64,000 nucleotides of DNA from Notamacropus eugenii (lineage: Eukaryota > Chordata > Mammalia > Diprotodontia > Macropodidae). This document shows positions 34,241 through 46,284 of this stretch, piece by piece. Position 1 is the stretch's first letter; each line of letters starts with the position of its first letter. A program made the translations under genes and the position numbers. The stretch spans positions 356,652,128 through 356,716,127 of the forward strand of contig NC_092873.1 in NCBI RefSeq assembly GCF_028372415.1, read 5' to 3'. The notes below the pieces were generated by a model. It had not been told where the DNA came from, did no database searches, and was given only the letters and a program-made list of their open reading frames with translations.

Positions 34241-34344
34241 TCTGCTAAATGGCATATGCTAGGTGTTGAGAGTGTAAGAGGACCAGTTACAATGGTGAGG
34301 AGATCTGTGCTTGGAATTCAGTTTTTCCTCCTCACCACTTGGCG

Positions 34345-34500
34345 AAAACCTCTTGTTTCAAGACTCACCTTAGATGAAGTGTCCTCCATGAGGACCTTAA
34401 TCCCTCCCATATCATGCTTTCTCTCATCACATTAGCCTACATCAGTTTTCTGCCTCTTTTCATTGTTTCATCACATTCCACCATGAATTACAGTTACATG
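34345..34500 (+). mobile_element. L2 LINE 3'-UTR fragment
   Basis: AAGACTCACCTTAGATGAAG, CTCCATGAGGACCTTAATCC. Confidence 0.5.
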
Positions 34501-35394
34501 TAGAAGTAGCCACTCCTGATAGCTGATTGCAATCTCCATGATTCCTGGGGCTGTGTGGCATCTACATTTGTATTCTGAGTGGAATGATGTTTCTTTAATG
34601 ATATTTTATTGAATTGGATGTTTTTGTTTAGGGGCCATCCTTTGTTACTCTGCTTATCCCCTTAAGTGCTGAGGGATATAAACACCATAGCGTTTATTGA
34701 CATGAAACTCGACAGTTGTCCTTCCCTTAATAAGCTACCTATGGGTTGAATCCTAGATAAACCTACCACATACTTCAGAGTGCAAGCCAATCCCTTCTCA
34801 GGTTGCAGTTATTACTTTGAACAATAGATGTCAGACTTGCTCTTCATAAACTGAAGAGGACGTCAACTACCTACCTACAAAGTTATTGTCAAGCCTGTAG
34901 GAAATCAGGAGGAAAAAAAAAAGTCCTCTGAAAGTACATTTAGGTACTTCACAAATATGAAGGCAAAAAGCAGATTCTAGATTCAACATTCATCTTAAAC
35001 CACCACCGCCACCACCACCTTTTGCTTAAATAGGAGAATTTCTAGGTCTTTTCATAAGGACACAATATGATCTGACCTCCATCTAAAATACCCTTTAAAA
35101 GAATGCCAAATTTCCACTTGAGTCCAGGAGAGCGGGCTTTTGCTGATTTCTAGGATCACTCTGCCAAAGAATATGTTTCTACCTGCTTCCTTAGGTCTAA
35201 AGTTTTCTTAAAAGAGGTAGCCTTTTCTTCTTTTATCTGGATAAATGACTTATTGCAAATTTAGTTATTTGAATGGGAGAGGAGAAGTTTCAAGTGAAGG
35301 GTAATTATTCAGTTAGTTGGTGTTATTGACTGACTTTCAAATTTAGAACTGGGCACCTGAGGGCATTCTGCGAAATTCTCAAAGTAAGATTGTA
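34501..35394. other. Unassigned sequence
   Basis: A short CCACCGCCACCACCACC run at 35,000-35,016. No gene. Confidence 0.4.
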
Positions 35395-35545
35395 AAACTC
35401 GAACTAGAGAAGGTTTAAGTAATGATGTAATTCAACCCCCTCATTTGCGCATCAGGAGGTAACTTGCCCAGTGTGTGTGTGAGAGAGACCAATTCAGACT
35501 CAGATCCTCCTGACTCTAAGGCTTATTCTCTATCTAGCATGGGTC
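35395..35545 (-). repeat. MIR/CORE-SINE fragment
   Basis: AATTCAACCCCCTCATTTGC, AACTTGCCCAGTGTGTG, CAGATCCTCCTGACTCTAAG. Confidence 0.65.
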
Positions 35546-35741
35546 CCTGCATATATCTAACCTCCAAAGCAATGAATGTGATTTTAATTTGTTTTTATTT
35601 GATTTGTTTTCTATTGGTTTTGAAAATGCTGTTGCCCTTTTTTTCTGTGTGGAATTCTTTTCTCGTGATCAATATCTTTCCTATTTTCCCTATAAATTAG
35701 CCTGTGCAACTAAAAGATGAAGGAGATGGTCAGAGGTCTGA

Positions 35742-35745
35742 GACA

Positions 35746-35781
<36 letters not shown>
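35742..35781 (+). repeat. (GT)n microsatellite
   Basis: About 17 TG dinucleotide units. Confidence 0.97.
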
Positions 35782-35784
<3 letters not shown>

Positions 35785-36404
35785 TCATGTCCAAGCTCAA
35801 ACATGCATGAATGCTGATTTCAAAGCCATTCAGAAACCAGTGCAGATGGAATTGCAAAATGGCAATCCTTTTATTCATCTCATCCTTTAATCCATCTGTG
35901 AAAGGAAAGGTGTCATAGTTTACAATGACAGGCTCTGGAGGGTTGAAATACCCCAGGAATATATCATTGTAAGGTTTTTCAGAAGTTCATCCAAGAGTAT
36001 CATGGTCCTTCTTTTGATATATTGAAAGACACACAAGATAATTATGGGAGCCTAGAACCCATTGCCGCTGATGCTGAAATTCACTTTGACGAGAATTCTT
36101 GTCTTCATCAGTCATATACACAGTAGAAGCTTCTGTAGCAAAGTGCAGGGACTAAAGTTTCTTCTTCCATTGACTGAGTCCCTTAAGGCCCTCCTGTTTT
36201 TTAGGCAGTTTGGCAATTGTGTCCCAGTTGTTGGCTTGTTGGAAGCTTGAGTGGGCTTGAGTAGGATAACCTTATTTTACTCAGGGTCTAGAAAAAAGCC
36301 AACATAAACATGATCATACCTTTGAGGACACTGATCTTTCTTCATTCTCCAGTTTTCCATGACTGAGACTACAGATGACATAATCCCACCCCTCTAAATA
36401 ATGC
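35782..36404. other. Unassigned sequence
   Basis: No gene or repeat recognised. Confidence 0.4.
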
Positions 36405-36600
36405 AGTCACAAATCTAGGATTGGAATAGACCTCAGAGGTCATCTGGCTGAATCCCTTTATTGTACAGATGAGGAAACTGAATCTGAGAGAAGTGCAGTT
36501 TACTTGACCAAGGTCACTTAAGCAGAAGAGCTGGAATTTGAACCCAGCACCTTTGGCTTTCCCTTCAGTTTCCTTGCCCTTGTATCTATTGGTAAGAGAT
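36405..36600 (-). repeat. MIR/CORE-SINE
   Basis: GGATTGGAATAGACCTCAGA, GATGAGGAAACTGAATCTG, TTGAACCCAGCACC. Confidence 0.8.
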
Positions 36601-36999
36601 TAGGATCAAGGCTGGTCATGGAGAGACAGCTAATGGGAGGTGATGAAAAGAGATTTATTGGATGCTGGAGGCTAGACTTTGGTGCTTGTATGAATTTTAA
36701 TAATATTGCTTTTGCCCTGCTCTTACCCAAACATGAGCATCTCATTTGTTTCTTCATGTGGTCTAGACTTGTGATTTCATTCAGTGTAGGGAATCTTCCA
36801 CTGCAGACATTGCCTCTTTTAATGCAGAATGGCTACTCATCTATAACTCATAGAATTAGAGAATTGTCCGAAGGACTGAGACATTATGTGACTTGCCCGT
36901 GGTTGGTGAATATATATCAGAGGGAAGACTTCCAAACACTTGGTCAGGTTGTCCTCAGTATGCCATGATACCTTTCTGTTATGTGGTAGTAGTGATGAT

Positions 37000-37023
37000 G
37001 GCAGCAGCTGGAGGTAGCAGTAG

Positions 37024-37063
<40 letters not shown>

Positions 37064-37110
37064 GGTGGTGGTAGCAGTAGTTGTAGTAGAAGTAGCAGTA
37101 ATAGTAGTAA
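37000..37110 (+). repeat. AGC/AGT/GGT trinucleotide repeat
   Basis: About 13 AGC units at 37,027-37,060, flanked by degenerate AGT/GGT triplets. The open frame through it (poly-Ser) has no other support. Confidence 0.93.
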
Positions 37111-37119
37111 TATCCAGCA

Positions 37120-37320
37120 CTTTAAGATTCTCATCATAATTCTGGGAGGTAGATACTATTATTATCCCCATTTTAGAGATGAGGAAGTTGAAGAAGATGG
37201 AGTTTGGGAGACTTGCCCAAGGTTACACAGCTAGTGTCTAAGGCAGGATTTGTTCAGGTCTTCCTGATTCCAGGTCCTCTGTTCGGTCTACTGCACTACA
37301 TGGCTGTCATTGCTTTGATC
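37120..37320 (-). repeat. CORE-SINE
   Basis: ACTATTATTATCCCCATTTT, GAGATGAGGAAGTTGAAG, GGTTACACAGCTAGTGTCTA. Confidence 0.8.
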
Positions 37321-37540
37321 AAATATTCTCACTTTTGTTTGCTAGATGAATTAATAAATAGAAGAATATTAGAATGGCTAACAGTAGCTCACAAAAATCC
37401 AGAACTTAACAGTCTGCCCTGATTCTGTAGTTAAAAGATTTGGACTCAAGTCTTGCCTCGTGTGCTTAGTAACTGTGACTTTGGCCTGCAGTATGTTCAT
37501 CTTTTTGTGGCATAGCAGATATGTGATTCCTTTAATACTT

Positions 37541-37685
37541 ATATTAGCTGTATGACCTTGGATAAATCACAGAACCTACCTGAGCCTTAGTTTCCTCATC
37601 TATAAAACAAAGGAATTGGGTGAGATAGCCTTAAAAGTTCTTTCTAGTGCTAGATCTTTTTCTCTTATGTCCTTGTTAGGCCTTT
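37541..37685 (+). repeat. MIR/CORE-SINE fragment
   Basis: TAGCTGTATGACCTTGGATA, GCCTTAGTTTCCTCATCTAT. Confidence 0.75.
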
Positions 37686-37945
37686 TTGGTGGTGCAGTCA
37701 GTGCACAGAGTGCTTGGGCTTGGAGTCGGGAAGACTTGAGTTCAGATCTGATCTTAGTCATTTACTAGGTTTGTGCTTTGGGGAAATCACTTAATTTCTG
37801 TTTGCCTCAGTTCCCTCACCCTCAAAATGGGGATAATAATAATACCTATGTCTCACAGTTGTTGTAAGGGTCACATGAGATAGTTGTAAAGCACTTAGCA
37901 CAGTGCTGGATACATAGTAAGTCAACGTAAATGTAGATTAACTCT
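37686..37945 (+). repeat. CORE-SINE, variable-tail type
   Basis: GGTGGTGCAGTCAGTGCAC, GGAGTCGGGAAGACTTGAG, AGTTGTTGTAAGGGTCACAT, AGCACAGTGCTGGATACAT. Confidence 0.88.
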
Positions 37946-38339
37946 GTGAGGCAGGCATTATAGGTATTATTATCACAATCTTATAAAACTGAAAAAGAAA
38001 GTTACATGACAACTTTATTATATATTTAAAAGGAACAGCAAGCTATATATAATAGATTTGCAATTTCAAATATAATCAACTTTTTTTTTATTCTATTATG
38101 TTATGGAAATGCTTCTTTTAAGTTCAGAAAAAGAAGAGAATGGCAAGTAAAGAATAAAGCAGTTGCATGATGTTCCTTATAAAACCAGAGAGCCAAACAG
38201 TCTCAGAATAAAATATTAGAACTTTAAAAAAATAAAAATGAGAAAACTAACGCCCAGAAGGGTCAAGGGATTTGTCCATGGTCCCAAAGTTAAGAAGGGG
38301 TAGAGCTGATAGGTCTAAATGTTTCTTTTTTTTTTTTAA

Positions 38340-38530
38340 ATTAAGATTCTAGGATGATAGATTTCCATCTGGAAGAAGCCTCATTGAATTTAACTCTCTC
38401 ACTTTTTGGATGAGGAAACTGAGGCACAGAGAGCTTACTTGACTTGCCTCTAGTCACAAGGCAGGAGTTGATTGAAGGTCTTGCTGACTCCATAACCAAA
38501 GCCTTATCCACTGCACCATACTGCCTCTCT
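38340..38530 (-). repeat. MIR/CORE-SINE
   Basis: GATGAGGAAACTGAGGCACA, CTTATCCACTGCACCATACT. Confidence 0.8.
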
Positions 38531-38539
38531 CACTTCCTC

Positions 38540-39390
38540 CTGAGTCATTTCTCAGACCATCTAGGCATCCTGAGGGAAATATTTAACTCTTAGAGCCACT
38601 GAGGATGAGGCATTCCAACCTGGGTTGAGAAAGCTTTATTATTCTGTACTAACTGATTGCTCCTGTATGAGTCACTGCTGGTAACTCAGGTGTGACTTCT
38701 ACGAAGCTCTGTATTAGCGAAGCTTCTACTGGAACCTGTCATTCCATTAATGACTGCTGCCCTCAAAAAAAAACACATGCCAAGGCATCATTAGGGGCAG
38801 GTCTACATAGTAATGCATGGATATTTGAGAAGGGTGGAAGGCTAGTAATGAGAATCTGTGTATTGGAACTAAGGTGAAAAGGTGAATGACTTTGAAAAGG
38901 CTTTTAAGGCAAAACCCTTAGTTGCAGGTAGAATTCCTGTAAGGATGGAGTATGTATGTGTGGGGGTGGGGAAAACTTATCATAGCAAAGAAATTAATAC
39001 TTGCTTTTTGTCTTTCTAAATCCAATTCCAATTACTTCTGTTACCTGGAGAGACAAGTGGAGAAACAAAGGTAATAATTATTGCGGTTGGATAAGCAGGG
39101 TAAGTCTGGCTGCCCAGAAATTTGGTTGGGCAAAAGATGGGTTTCAGTTCCTTATTTCCTTCTTTGAATTTCCCATTTCTAGAACTTTCTTATCTTGAAT
39201 ACCTCATAGTGCCTAGCAAGGTTCTAGGCACATAGTTGGGGCTCAGCCAACACCCACTGTGGTATCATCTATCCACTTAAATGGATTATTTCCAAGAAAC
39301 TCGGCCAAAACTGGAGTTTCACTGTTTATCTTCTTGACTGTCTTCTCTCAAAATTTTCATTTCGTTATTGGGTCCCTCATTTCAACAGAG
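38540..39390. other. Unassigned sequence
   Basis: No gene or repeat recognised apart from L2-like text near 39,200-39,250. Confidence 0.4.
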
Positions 39391-39650
39391 GGGACAGCTA
39401 GGTGGTACAATGAATAGAGTGCTGGGCTTGGAGTCAGGAAGACTCATCCTCCTGAACTAAAATCCAGCCTCAGACACTTATTAGCTATATGAACCTGGGC
39501 AAGTCACTTAACCCTGTTTGCCTTATTTCCCTCATGTGTAAAATGAGCTGGAGAAGAAAATGACCAACCATTCCAGTAACTTTGCTAAGAAAAACCCAAA
39601 AGGGTCATGAAACGTTGGGACACCTTTGAAATGACACAACAACAACGTCA
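39391..39650 (+). repeat. MAR1-like CORE-SINE, full length
   Basis: GGACAGCTAGGTGGTACAAT, GGCTTGGAGTCAGGAAGACT, CACTTAACCCTGTTTGCC, and terminal ACAACAACAAC. Confidence 0.94.
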
Positions 39651-39984
39651 ACCAAAGATGTATTTTTTTTCCTAGATTAAAGGAAGTGATGAAAAATTCT
39701 TGGTTGGGAAAGTTGCTTTCTCTTATAGTATTTTAATATCCCAAAGTTCCTGTTGATATATTTACTATGATATGAACCTAGATAAATTTTGGCCAGTAAT
39801 GTCTTTTCCAAATGACATGATGTGTGCAGAGTTCTTATGTACACCTTAAAGAGCTGTGGAGATATCAGCTATTGTTGTTACTTTGGCTGTTATTACTGCT
39901 ATTATTCTAGGTTCATGAGTTATATCTCTCTGGTGACCTGCCTCACTGACAAGCAATACTTCAAAAGTCAATTCTATATGCTGT

Positions 39985-40245
39985 GGGGGAGGTAGTGTGG
40001 GCTAAGGGGAAAGGGCAATGGAGTGGGTAGAGTTCTGGGCTTCAAATCTCTCCTCTGATACTTATTAATTGTGTGACTTGTGACTCTTTCCTCTCCTGAC
40101 CCTGGGTCTGGACTTCAAAACCATGTTTCACCCATCACCCCAGCTTCTCAGTTTCTTTTTCTGTATTGTGCACCCCCATTAGAATATAAGCTCCCTGAAG
40201 ACAGGGATTGTATTTCTTGTTTGTAACTCTAGTACTTAATAAATC
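39985..40245 (+). repeat. SINE fragment followed by L2 3' end
   Basis: SINE-like text at about 39,990-40,085. L2 end at 40,175-40,243 (GAATATAAGCTCCCTGAAG, ACAGGGATTGTATTTC). Confidence 0.6.
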
Positions 40246-40332
40246 CTTCCTTCCTTCCTTCCTTCCTTCCTTCCTTCCTTCCTTCCTTCCTTCCTTCCTT
40301 CCTTCCTTCCTTCCTTCCTTCTTTTCTTCCTC
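40246..40332 (+). repeat. (CCTT)n microsatellite
   Basis: About 19 CCTT units. The Lys/Gly/Arg-Glu string on the minus strand is a by-product. Confidence 0.98.
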
Positions 40333-40344
40333 CCTTCTTTCTTC

Positions 40345-40470
40345 CATTTTGTAGGTGAGAAAATTGAGACTCAGGAAAGGAACTGTGTTACCCAAGATAA
40401 CACAGATAATAAATGCCTTAGGTGGGATTCAGACCTGGGTCTTCTTTGGTTCAAGCCCAAAACTTTATTT
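40345..40470 (-). repeat. MIR/CORE-SINE fragment
   Basis: GTGAGAAAATTGAGACTCAG, GGGATTCAGACCTGGGTC. Confidence 0.7.
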
Positions 40471-40989
40471 CTCATTTCTGATTTGTCTTCCAATTAAAAA
40501 GTGTGAGTGTGTCAGTCTATATGCATGTGTGATTACCTGTATGATCAATCTTTGTATGTGCTGTAGAATTGATATAAATTGCTTAGTTTTATGGTTATTA
40601 GCATATGGTGAATAAAAAGAGATTTTATTTTTAATGAGTATTACTTACCTGTTACCCAAATGGTTTCCTGAACCAGAGTGAATTGTGTCATTGACACTTG
40701 TAAAAGGAATAGAAACTTCCTCAGGATGGTTAGGTCATCAAAGAATTAAGAAGATCAGAAATGCTGTCTTCTCCCATGTACATGACCTCCCTGAGAGTCC
40801 CTCTGGACTTCTTCATTCTACTTGAGCAAGACCATGAAAATGTCTCAATGAAGTACGTGATGAGTCAGACACAAAGGAATGAACCCTAGTATGTCATCCC
40901 AGGGGAGCAGAGAAACAAGTTTTGCTATGACAAACAAATAGCAAACAAAAATACTTCAGAAGACTTATAAACCCCAGAGACTTATATAA
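40471..40989. other. Unassigned sequence
   Basis: No gene or repeat recognised. Confidence 0.4.
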
Positions 40990-41180
40990 GTTGGGATCAT
41001 AGATTTAGGGGTCATTTTTTCCAGCTTTACAGGTAAGAGACTTCAAGAGACTACAGCCCAGGAAAAAAAAAAGCTGAAGGGACTTGTTTAAGGTCATATA
41101 GATAGCAATGGAAAGAGGTAGGATTTGAACCCAGGTCCTCTAACTCCAAATCAAGAGTTTTCCCTTCTGTAACACACTAT
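40990..41180 (-). repeat. MIR/CORE-SINE
   Basis: GGGACTTGTTTAAGGTCATA, GGATTTGAACCCAGGTCCTC. Confidence 0.75.
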
Positions 41181-41257
41181 GTTTCATCTTTGTGGGGTCT
41201 TTGATTTATATACATTCATTCTGAGAACATAGCAATTAATGAGATTTTGGAGCGGAG

Positions 41258-41500
41258 GTAATCATGGTTAAGTGACTTGCTCAGGGTCATACAGTTAAGT
41301 GTCTGGGGCTAGATTTGAAGTGGCTTGCTATTTCCTTTTCCAACTCATTTTACAGATGGGGAAACTGAGGCAAAAGGGTTAAATGATTTGTCCAGGATCA
41401 CATAGCTAGTAAATGTTTGAGGTTGAAATTGAACTCAGGGGCTAGGAGTCAGGAAGACTCCAGGGCCAGTGCTCTATCTCCTATGCCACTTAGCTGTACA
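41258..41500 (-). repeat. MAR1-like CORE-SINE with internal duplication
   Basis: Two copies of the AAGTGACTTGCTCAGGGTCA / AATGATTTGTCCAGGATCAC block occur 110 bp apart within one antisense element. Confidence 0.75.
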
Positions 41501-42058
41501 GTTAATGAGAGCAAGAGACAAGTGTAGCTTACATAGAATATTAGGCTTGTATTTAGGAATACTTGAGTTTGAATCCTGCCACTGAAATTCATTGGCTATG
41601 TGACCATGTGCAAGTCACCTAGGCAATGTCTTAGAGTCATAGATGGATATAAATCATAACTATGGAAATCATATATGGATCCCACACTTTAGACAGCCAC
41701 AAGAATTTGATTTATTTACATGAAATCACTGAACCACAGAACTGTAGAGTTTGAAGGTTCCTTATCCACCATCTAGCCTAAACTATGGCTAAAAAAGTAT
41801 TCCTGCAAAAATTATGTTATTATTATTTCCATATGTCAAGTGGTCACTCAACCTCTAATTAGTGATCTCTTGAAAAAGCCTATTTCACTTATCTATACTT
41901 TCCATTATTAGGAAGTTTTTATTTGTATTATGTCTAGGTTTGTCTCTTTATGACTTCTATCTGCAGCTCCTGGTTCTGCCTTATGGGGCCAAAGAGAATA
42001 TTTTAAATCCCTCTTCCACATAAAAGTCCTTTTGTATATCCTTGAAGATAAGTATTGT

Positions 42059-42300
42059 GGGCAGCTAGGTGGAACAGTGAGTGGATAGGGTGCTGCGCCT
42101 GAAACCAGGAAGCTCTGAGTTCAGATCTGTCCTCACACACTTAAACTGTGTGATCTTGGTTAAGTCACTTAACCCTGTTGGTCTCAGTCTCCTTATCTGT
42201 AAAATGAGCTGGAAAAGGAAATGACAAACCATTCCAGTGTCTCTGCTGAGAAAACCCCAAATGTGGTCAAGAAGAGCCACCCAAGACTGAAAAATGATTG
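42059..42300 (+). repeat. MAR1-like CORE-SINE
   Basis: GGGCAGCTAGGTGGAACAGT, GTCACTTAACCCTGTTGG, AAAATGAGCTGGAAAAGG, end GACTGAAAAATGATTGAG. Inserted in the CR1/L3 element. Confidence 0.93.
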
Positions 42301-42395
42301 AGTAATGACAGCTACAGCTATCATAATTCTCTTTACCCAGCCTCCCGCCCAGTTTTCTCTTACCCTGGCTAAAAATTTCTAATTCTCCTAAGTCA

Positions 42396-42577
42396 GGGAT
42401 GGGAAACCTGCAGCCTAGAGGTCACATGTGGCCCTCTAGGTCCCCAAGTTCGGCCCTTTGAATCCAAACTTCACAGACCAAATGCTAAAAAAAAAAAAAT
42501 TAAAAATAAAAATTTGTTCTCTAGGTCTTGAGGAGGGCCATATGTGACCTTGAGACCACAGGTTCCCCATCCCTGCT
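42396..42577. mobile_element. hAT MITE (OposCharlie-like) with 8-bp target duplication
   Basis: Terminal inverted repeats CAGGGATGGGAAACCTG and CAGGTTCCCCATCCCTG. Flanks TCCTAAGT and CTCTAAGT form an 8-bp duplication with two mismatches at the outer bases. Eight bp is the hAT hallmark. Confidence 0.88.
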
Positions 42578-42880
42578 CTAAGTCATCCCCACATGGAATG
42601 AACTCCAGACTTTCTTAAAAACTCTGAAATTCCTCTGTGTCCTTCCTAAACTGTCTCTTAATCTTATTAATCTCTATATTCTGTAAACTGTGGTAGCCAA
42701 AACTAAGTCCAACACTCACATATAGTCTGAGTGGAGCAAATTACACAGTGATTATCAGCTCCTTATTCCTAGATGTGGACATAGCAACTCTTTTAGTGTA
42801 ACCTTGGTTACATAGAACAGCTTGACTAGATAATCAAAGTCTTAGGAAGGCTAGAGCAGGCCTGGATTATTTTAGTTTTT

Positions 42881-44589
42881 ATTTTTTAGGTTTGCCTTTT
42901 TAAACCTGACAACATTCAAATCACTTAACCATTCAAAGAATTTAACACAAAACCAAGAAATGAAGAGCTATCCTTTATATGGAGACAAATGACCTGGGAG
43001 ATTCCCAATGAGGTTGACCTATTTCTTTAGGATATATAATACTCCCCAACCAACCCTGAAATATAACCATCTTTGGTGAAGCTGGCGCCATAGGTGAATG
43101 CACGCACAAACATTTAAGGAAAGCTAGTCAACTCCCTTCGAATGAGGAAGTTAAAAGGACTCTTGGTCAAAGGGGACTGTAATCTGAAGAGAAAAATGAG
43201 TGACTGACCTTGGCAACCCACCATGCTTTCTGGAGGAAGGGAAAATACATTTCCAGCTGCATATAGGGTGGACTGAAACTGACTGGATCTGCCCATGCAC
43301 TTTAGCAGGCAGGTGGGGAATGTGCAGAAATGTCTGTCTGTCTGTCTCACACATTCACACTTAAAGAACAGTCCTGTCATCCACCTGGGCTGCCTCAAGG
43401 GAGCACAGTCATTGAAACAAAACTAAAGTCCTTACTTGGAATTCTATAATGTTTCTTCTCAAGTTGCTGGGACAAGATTTGCATCCAGTTCCATTTTATT
43501 CAATAGCAGGAAGATAGAAATCTAAATGAAAAACATAATGAGATAATAATGGGCTAACTTTAAGACACTGTCTGCTTGTTTTAAATGGAAGTAGCAGCAT
43601 GTAATAATCATTCACATTTCTATTGCATTTGAAGGTTTGCAAAGGCCTTTCCTTTCAACAATTCCATAACATAGTTCTAGTTTGTTAATCCTTCAGGCAG
43701 GGATGTTGCTACAGAAACTTGGTGGAGGGGAAATGTCACTGAGGGCATCACCCAGAGTCACCTAATTTTCTGAGAGCATTTGATCTCGGAAAGAACTTTC
43801 TTCCAAGAAGAAGCCACATAGTCAAGTCAGAGAAATCATGAAGCCAAGACAGAAGAGAAGGAAGACTCTGAGCTGTGTTTCTCTTGCAAAAGGCCAGGAA
43901 ACAGTGGGAATGGGTGCTGTCTGTATGACAGGAAATGGAGAAAGGAAGAGGAACTAAGGCTTTGTGGTGTGATAGAGGATGCATAAAGGCAAGGAGAGAC
44001 CAGTGGGTGGGCTACCACCAGTATATTGGAGCAAACAGCAGAAAGTCATTCATGAGAACTTAGAATCTAGTCTACAGTCCCTGCCTTTCCCCAGATTTAC
44101 TAGAACTCTTCTAAGGAAAGATCCTATCTCTTCTTTATCAATCTGACCACTGTACATTCTATTTCTCTTCTTACCAGCTGGGAGAAAGATATTGGGAAAA
44201 GAAAATGATCAACTCCCAATCTCCAGCCACATAGCCTACAAGTAGAAGTCTATTCCTTTGAAGTGTTTATTTACATTTTTGTGTTATTGTATTTTATTTG
44301 TTGGGGGTGTTATTTTAAATCGTCATTAAAATGGATGGCCATTTTGAATGATTTTATCCTAAGCTAGTAAGTGTACAGATTGCAAGTAGGGAAGACTATC
44401 CAAGAAGGATAGTCTTGTATAACCTTTCCTTGGCTCGGACTGTGATGAGCCAAAGAGGATTTCTTCAAGATTGGTAATTTCTGAGGTATCTCAAAGGTAT
44501 TTTTATATCAAAAGTGAGACTTGAAAGGAAATGAGCCAGTAGCAGTGAAAAGTAGAGGCTTGTATATTTGTTCAGATAATCATACATCT
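42881..44589. other. Unassigned, apparently unique sequence
   Basis: The longest repeat-poor stretch of the window. Minus-strand frames of 60-94 codons (43,114-43,398, 43,748-44,018) show no domain. No keratin exon found on either strand. Confidence 0.45.
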
Positions 44590-44770
44590 TGCACATGACA
44601 TAGTCAACCCCAGTCTTGATCAGTAATTTTGCCATTATACATATGAGGAAACTGAGGCTCAGAGATGTTAAGTGACTTTCCCAGGGCTAGTAAGTGATAG
44701 AGGTGGGATTATGAATTCCGGTTTCCACATGTCAAACCTAACATTCTTTGTATTATGCTGAACTACCTTT
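44590..44770 (-). repeat. MIR/CORE-SINE
   Basis: TATGAGGAAACTGAGGCTCA, GTTAAGTGACTTTCCCAGG. Confidence 0.8.
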
Positions 44771-45544
44771 GTAGTATTTTTTTTGTTTTGGGTCCACACT
44801 TGTGAATTCATTAGTGTAGGGGAACGCCTGGTGTGGAAACTCCCTCCACTGATGCACTCTGGCACCCTACACAAACCTTTGAGATGTAGTAACCAGGGTC
44901 ACATTGGTAATGTGTCACATTGGAACCCATGTGTCTCTGACTACAAGACTGACTTTCTACCATATCATGCTGCCTATCTTTCCATTACTTATATTCAGAA
45001 AATGATACCATTATTAGTTGCTTTCTAATATGTTCATTCTTTGTACACATATCCATAGGGCTAGAATTAGCAAATATAATAGCAGACTTGCTTTTTTAGT
45101 TCACAAATGTACAGAAAGAATACGTACTAATTTATGTCTTTGCTTGAAAGGAAACCACATTCTATACTAGTTAATATGCAGTCAATTTTAATCTCTACTG
45201 CTACAATGTTTGCTAAGTAACCTCTTTAAGCCCTGCAATTATTTTCATGTACTTAAATGTTTACTAAGAAAATGAGTCAGAAATCAGTGGTGAGGTCTCC
45301 ACCCAGGGCTTAGATTTTTTTTGTTTTTTTGGGGGGGGATGTTACAGCTTCTGTCTTTAACCAAGCCATAAAATGATGGCTATTATTCTTAACCTGTTCT
45401 CAGTATTTAAAATGTGCCATTCCACTTTCATTTCTGACATGTGACTTTTCCAGTTTTTGAGTGTCTTTCTCTACTAAACATTTTTCATTATTTGAATTGA
45501 AAACTTTTAAATCCCCCATTTTCTTGATATTTCATTTTTATATT
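44771..45544. other. Unassigned sequence
   Basis: T/G-run at 45,318-45,341. No gene. Confidence 0.4.
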
Positions 45545-46215
45545 TATTTTTTTAAAGAGGGGTTTTAATTTTTTATGTGTCATGGCAATCTGCCAAAGTC
45601 TATGAAACTCTTCTTAGAATAGTTTCAAATACATAAAAAATAGATTAGTGTTCTTCCTTCATTTTGAATGGAAACCAGTGACATCCGTGAGTGATATCTT
45701 GACTTGCCTATGAATTGGATTTAAATGAGGCAGAGTTGTACAAAGTCCTCAGACTCATCCTCTCTTCTACAGTCTTTGCAGTCCAGTGGCAGGACAAATG
45801 TCCCGATGACTAGTGATGGCCTGGGATGCAGGGGATGATCTTGGTGTCTTCTGTATATGACCAAGCTCTCAGTACTCCACAGCACCTGCTTCAGCTGCTT
45901 TTAGGGATGTTGGAACAAATTGTTGTCCTGTGTCCACTCCACCAGGCAAAGTCTTCCTATGGTTGGGGTAGACATTCCCCTAACTCATCGATAGATTTGA
46001 AGCCTGATGGTTACCCTCAACCTAGTTTACCTCATTTGCTGAGATGATTTTACTGGGATATAGCCTCTGCACATAGGTGAGAGTAAAAACATTCTTAAAT
46101 GCACAAAATAAAATACATGGGATAATAAAGGAAAGCAATTACATGGAATGAAATTACAAGTCATTAAAAACAAACAAGTTTATAGACCCCAGATTATGAA
46201 CCCCTTTTAAAAAAT
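45545..46215 (-). mobile_element. hAT-like MITE split by an RTE-tailed SINE
   Basis: Parts at 45,545-45,640 (TTATGTGTCATGGCAATC, CTTCTTAGAATAGTTTC) and 46,086-46,215 (TTCTTAAATGCACAAAAT, AATACATGGGATAATAAAGG, end ATGAACCCC). Complementary to the copy at 6,481. Confidence 0.55.
45690..46085 (-). repeat. RTE-tailed SINE or RTE fragment
   Basis: ATCTTGACTTGCCTATGAAT, GGATTTAAATGAGGCAGAG, TCCTCAGACTCATCCTCTC match the RTESINE body in antisense. The remaining 250 bp towards 46,085 is unlike the other copies. Confidence 0.5.
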
Positions 46216-46284
46216 GTCCATTTTATATTATATTTAATATATTATGTATGTATATGTTATTACATTTTACTAGGAGTCAAGAAA

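Larger units (their letters stand above)
41740..42880 (-). mobile_element. CR1/L3 LINE fragment split by a SINE and a MITE
   Basis: Parts at 41,740-42,055 (ATTAGGAAGTTTTTATTTG, TGGTTCTGCCTTATGGGGCC, AATCCCTCTTCCACATAAA), about 42,301-42,395, and 42,578-42,880 (TAGCCAAAACTAAGTCC, CATATAGTCTGAGTGGAGC). The parts are in the usual CR1/L3 order. Confidence 0.6.

Noticed and set aside
36893-37234. Poly-serine protein from the AGC repeat
   Set aside because: Composition of a trinucleotide repeat flanked by a SINE.
39391-39470. tRNA gene
   Set aside because: The tRNA-like head belongs to a SINE; it does not form a full cloverleaf and recurs throughout the window.
40135-40395. Lys/Glu/Gly-rich minus-strand frame
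   Set aside because: Generated by the CCTT microsatellite.
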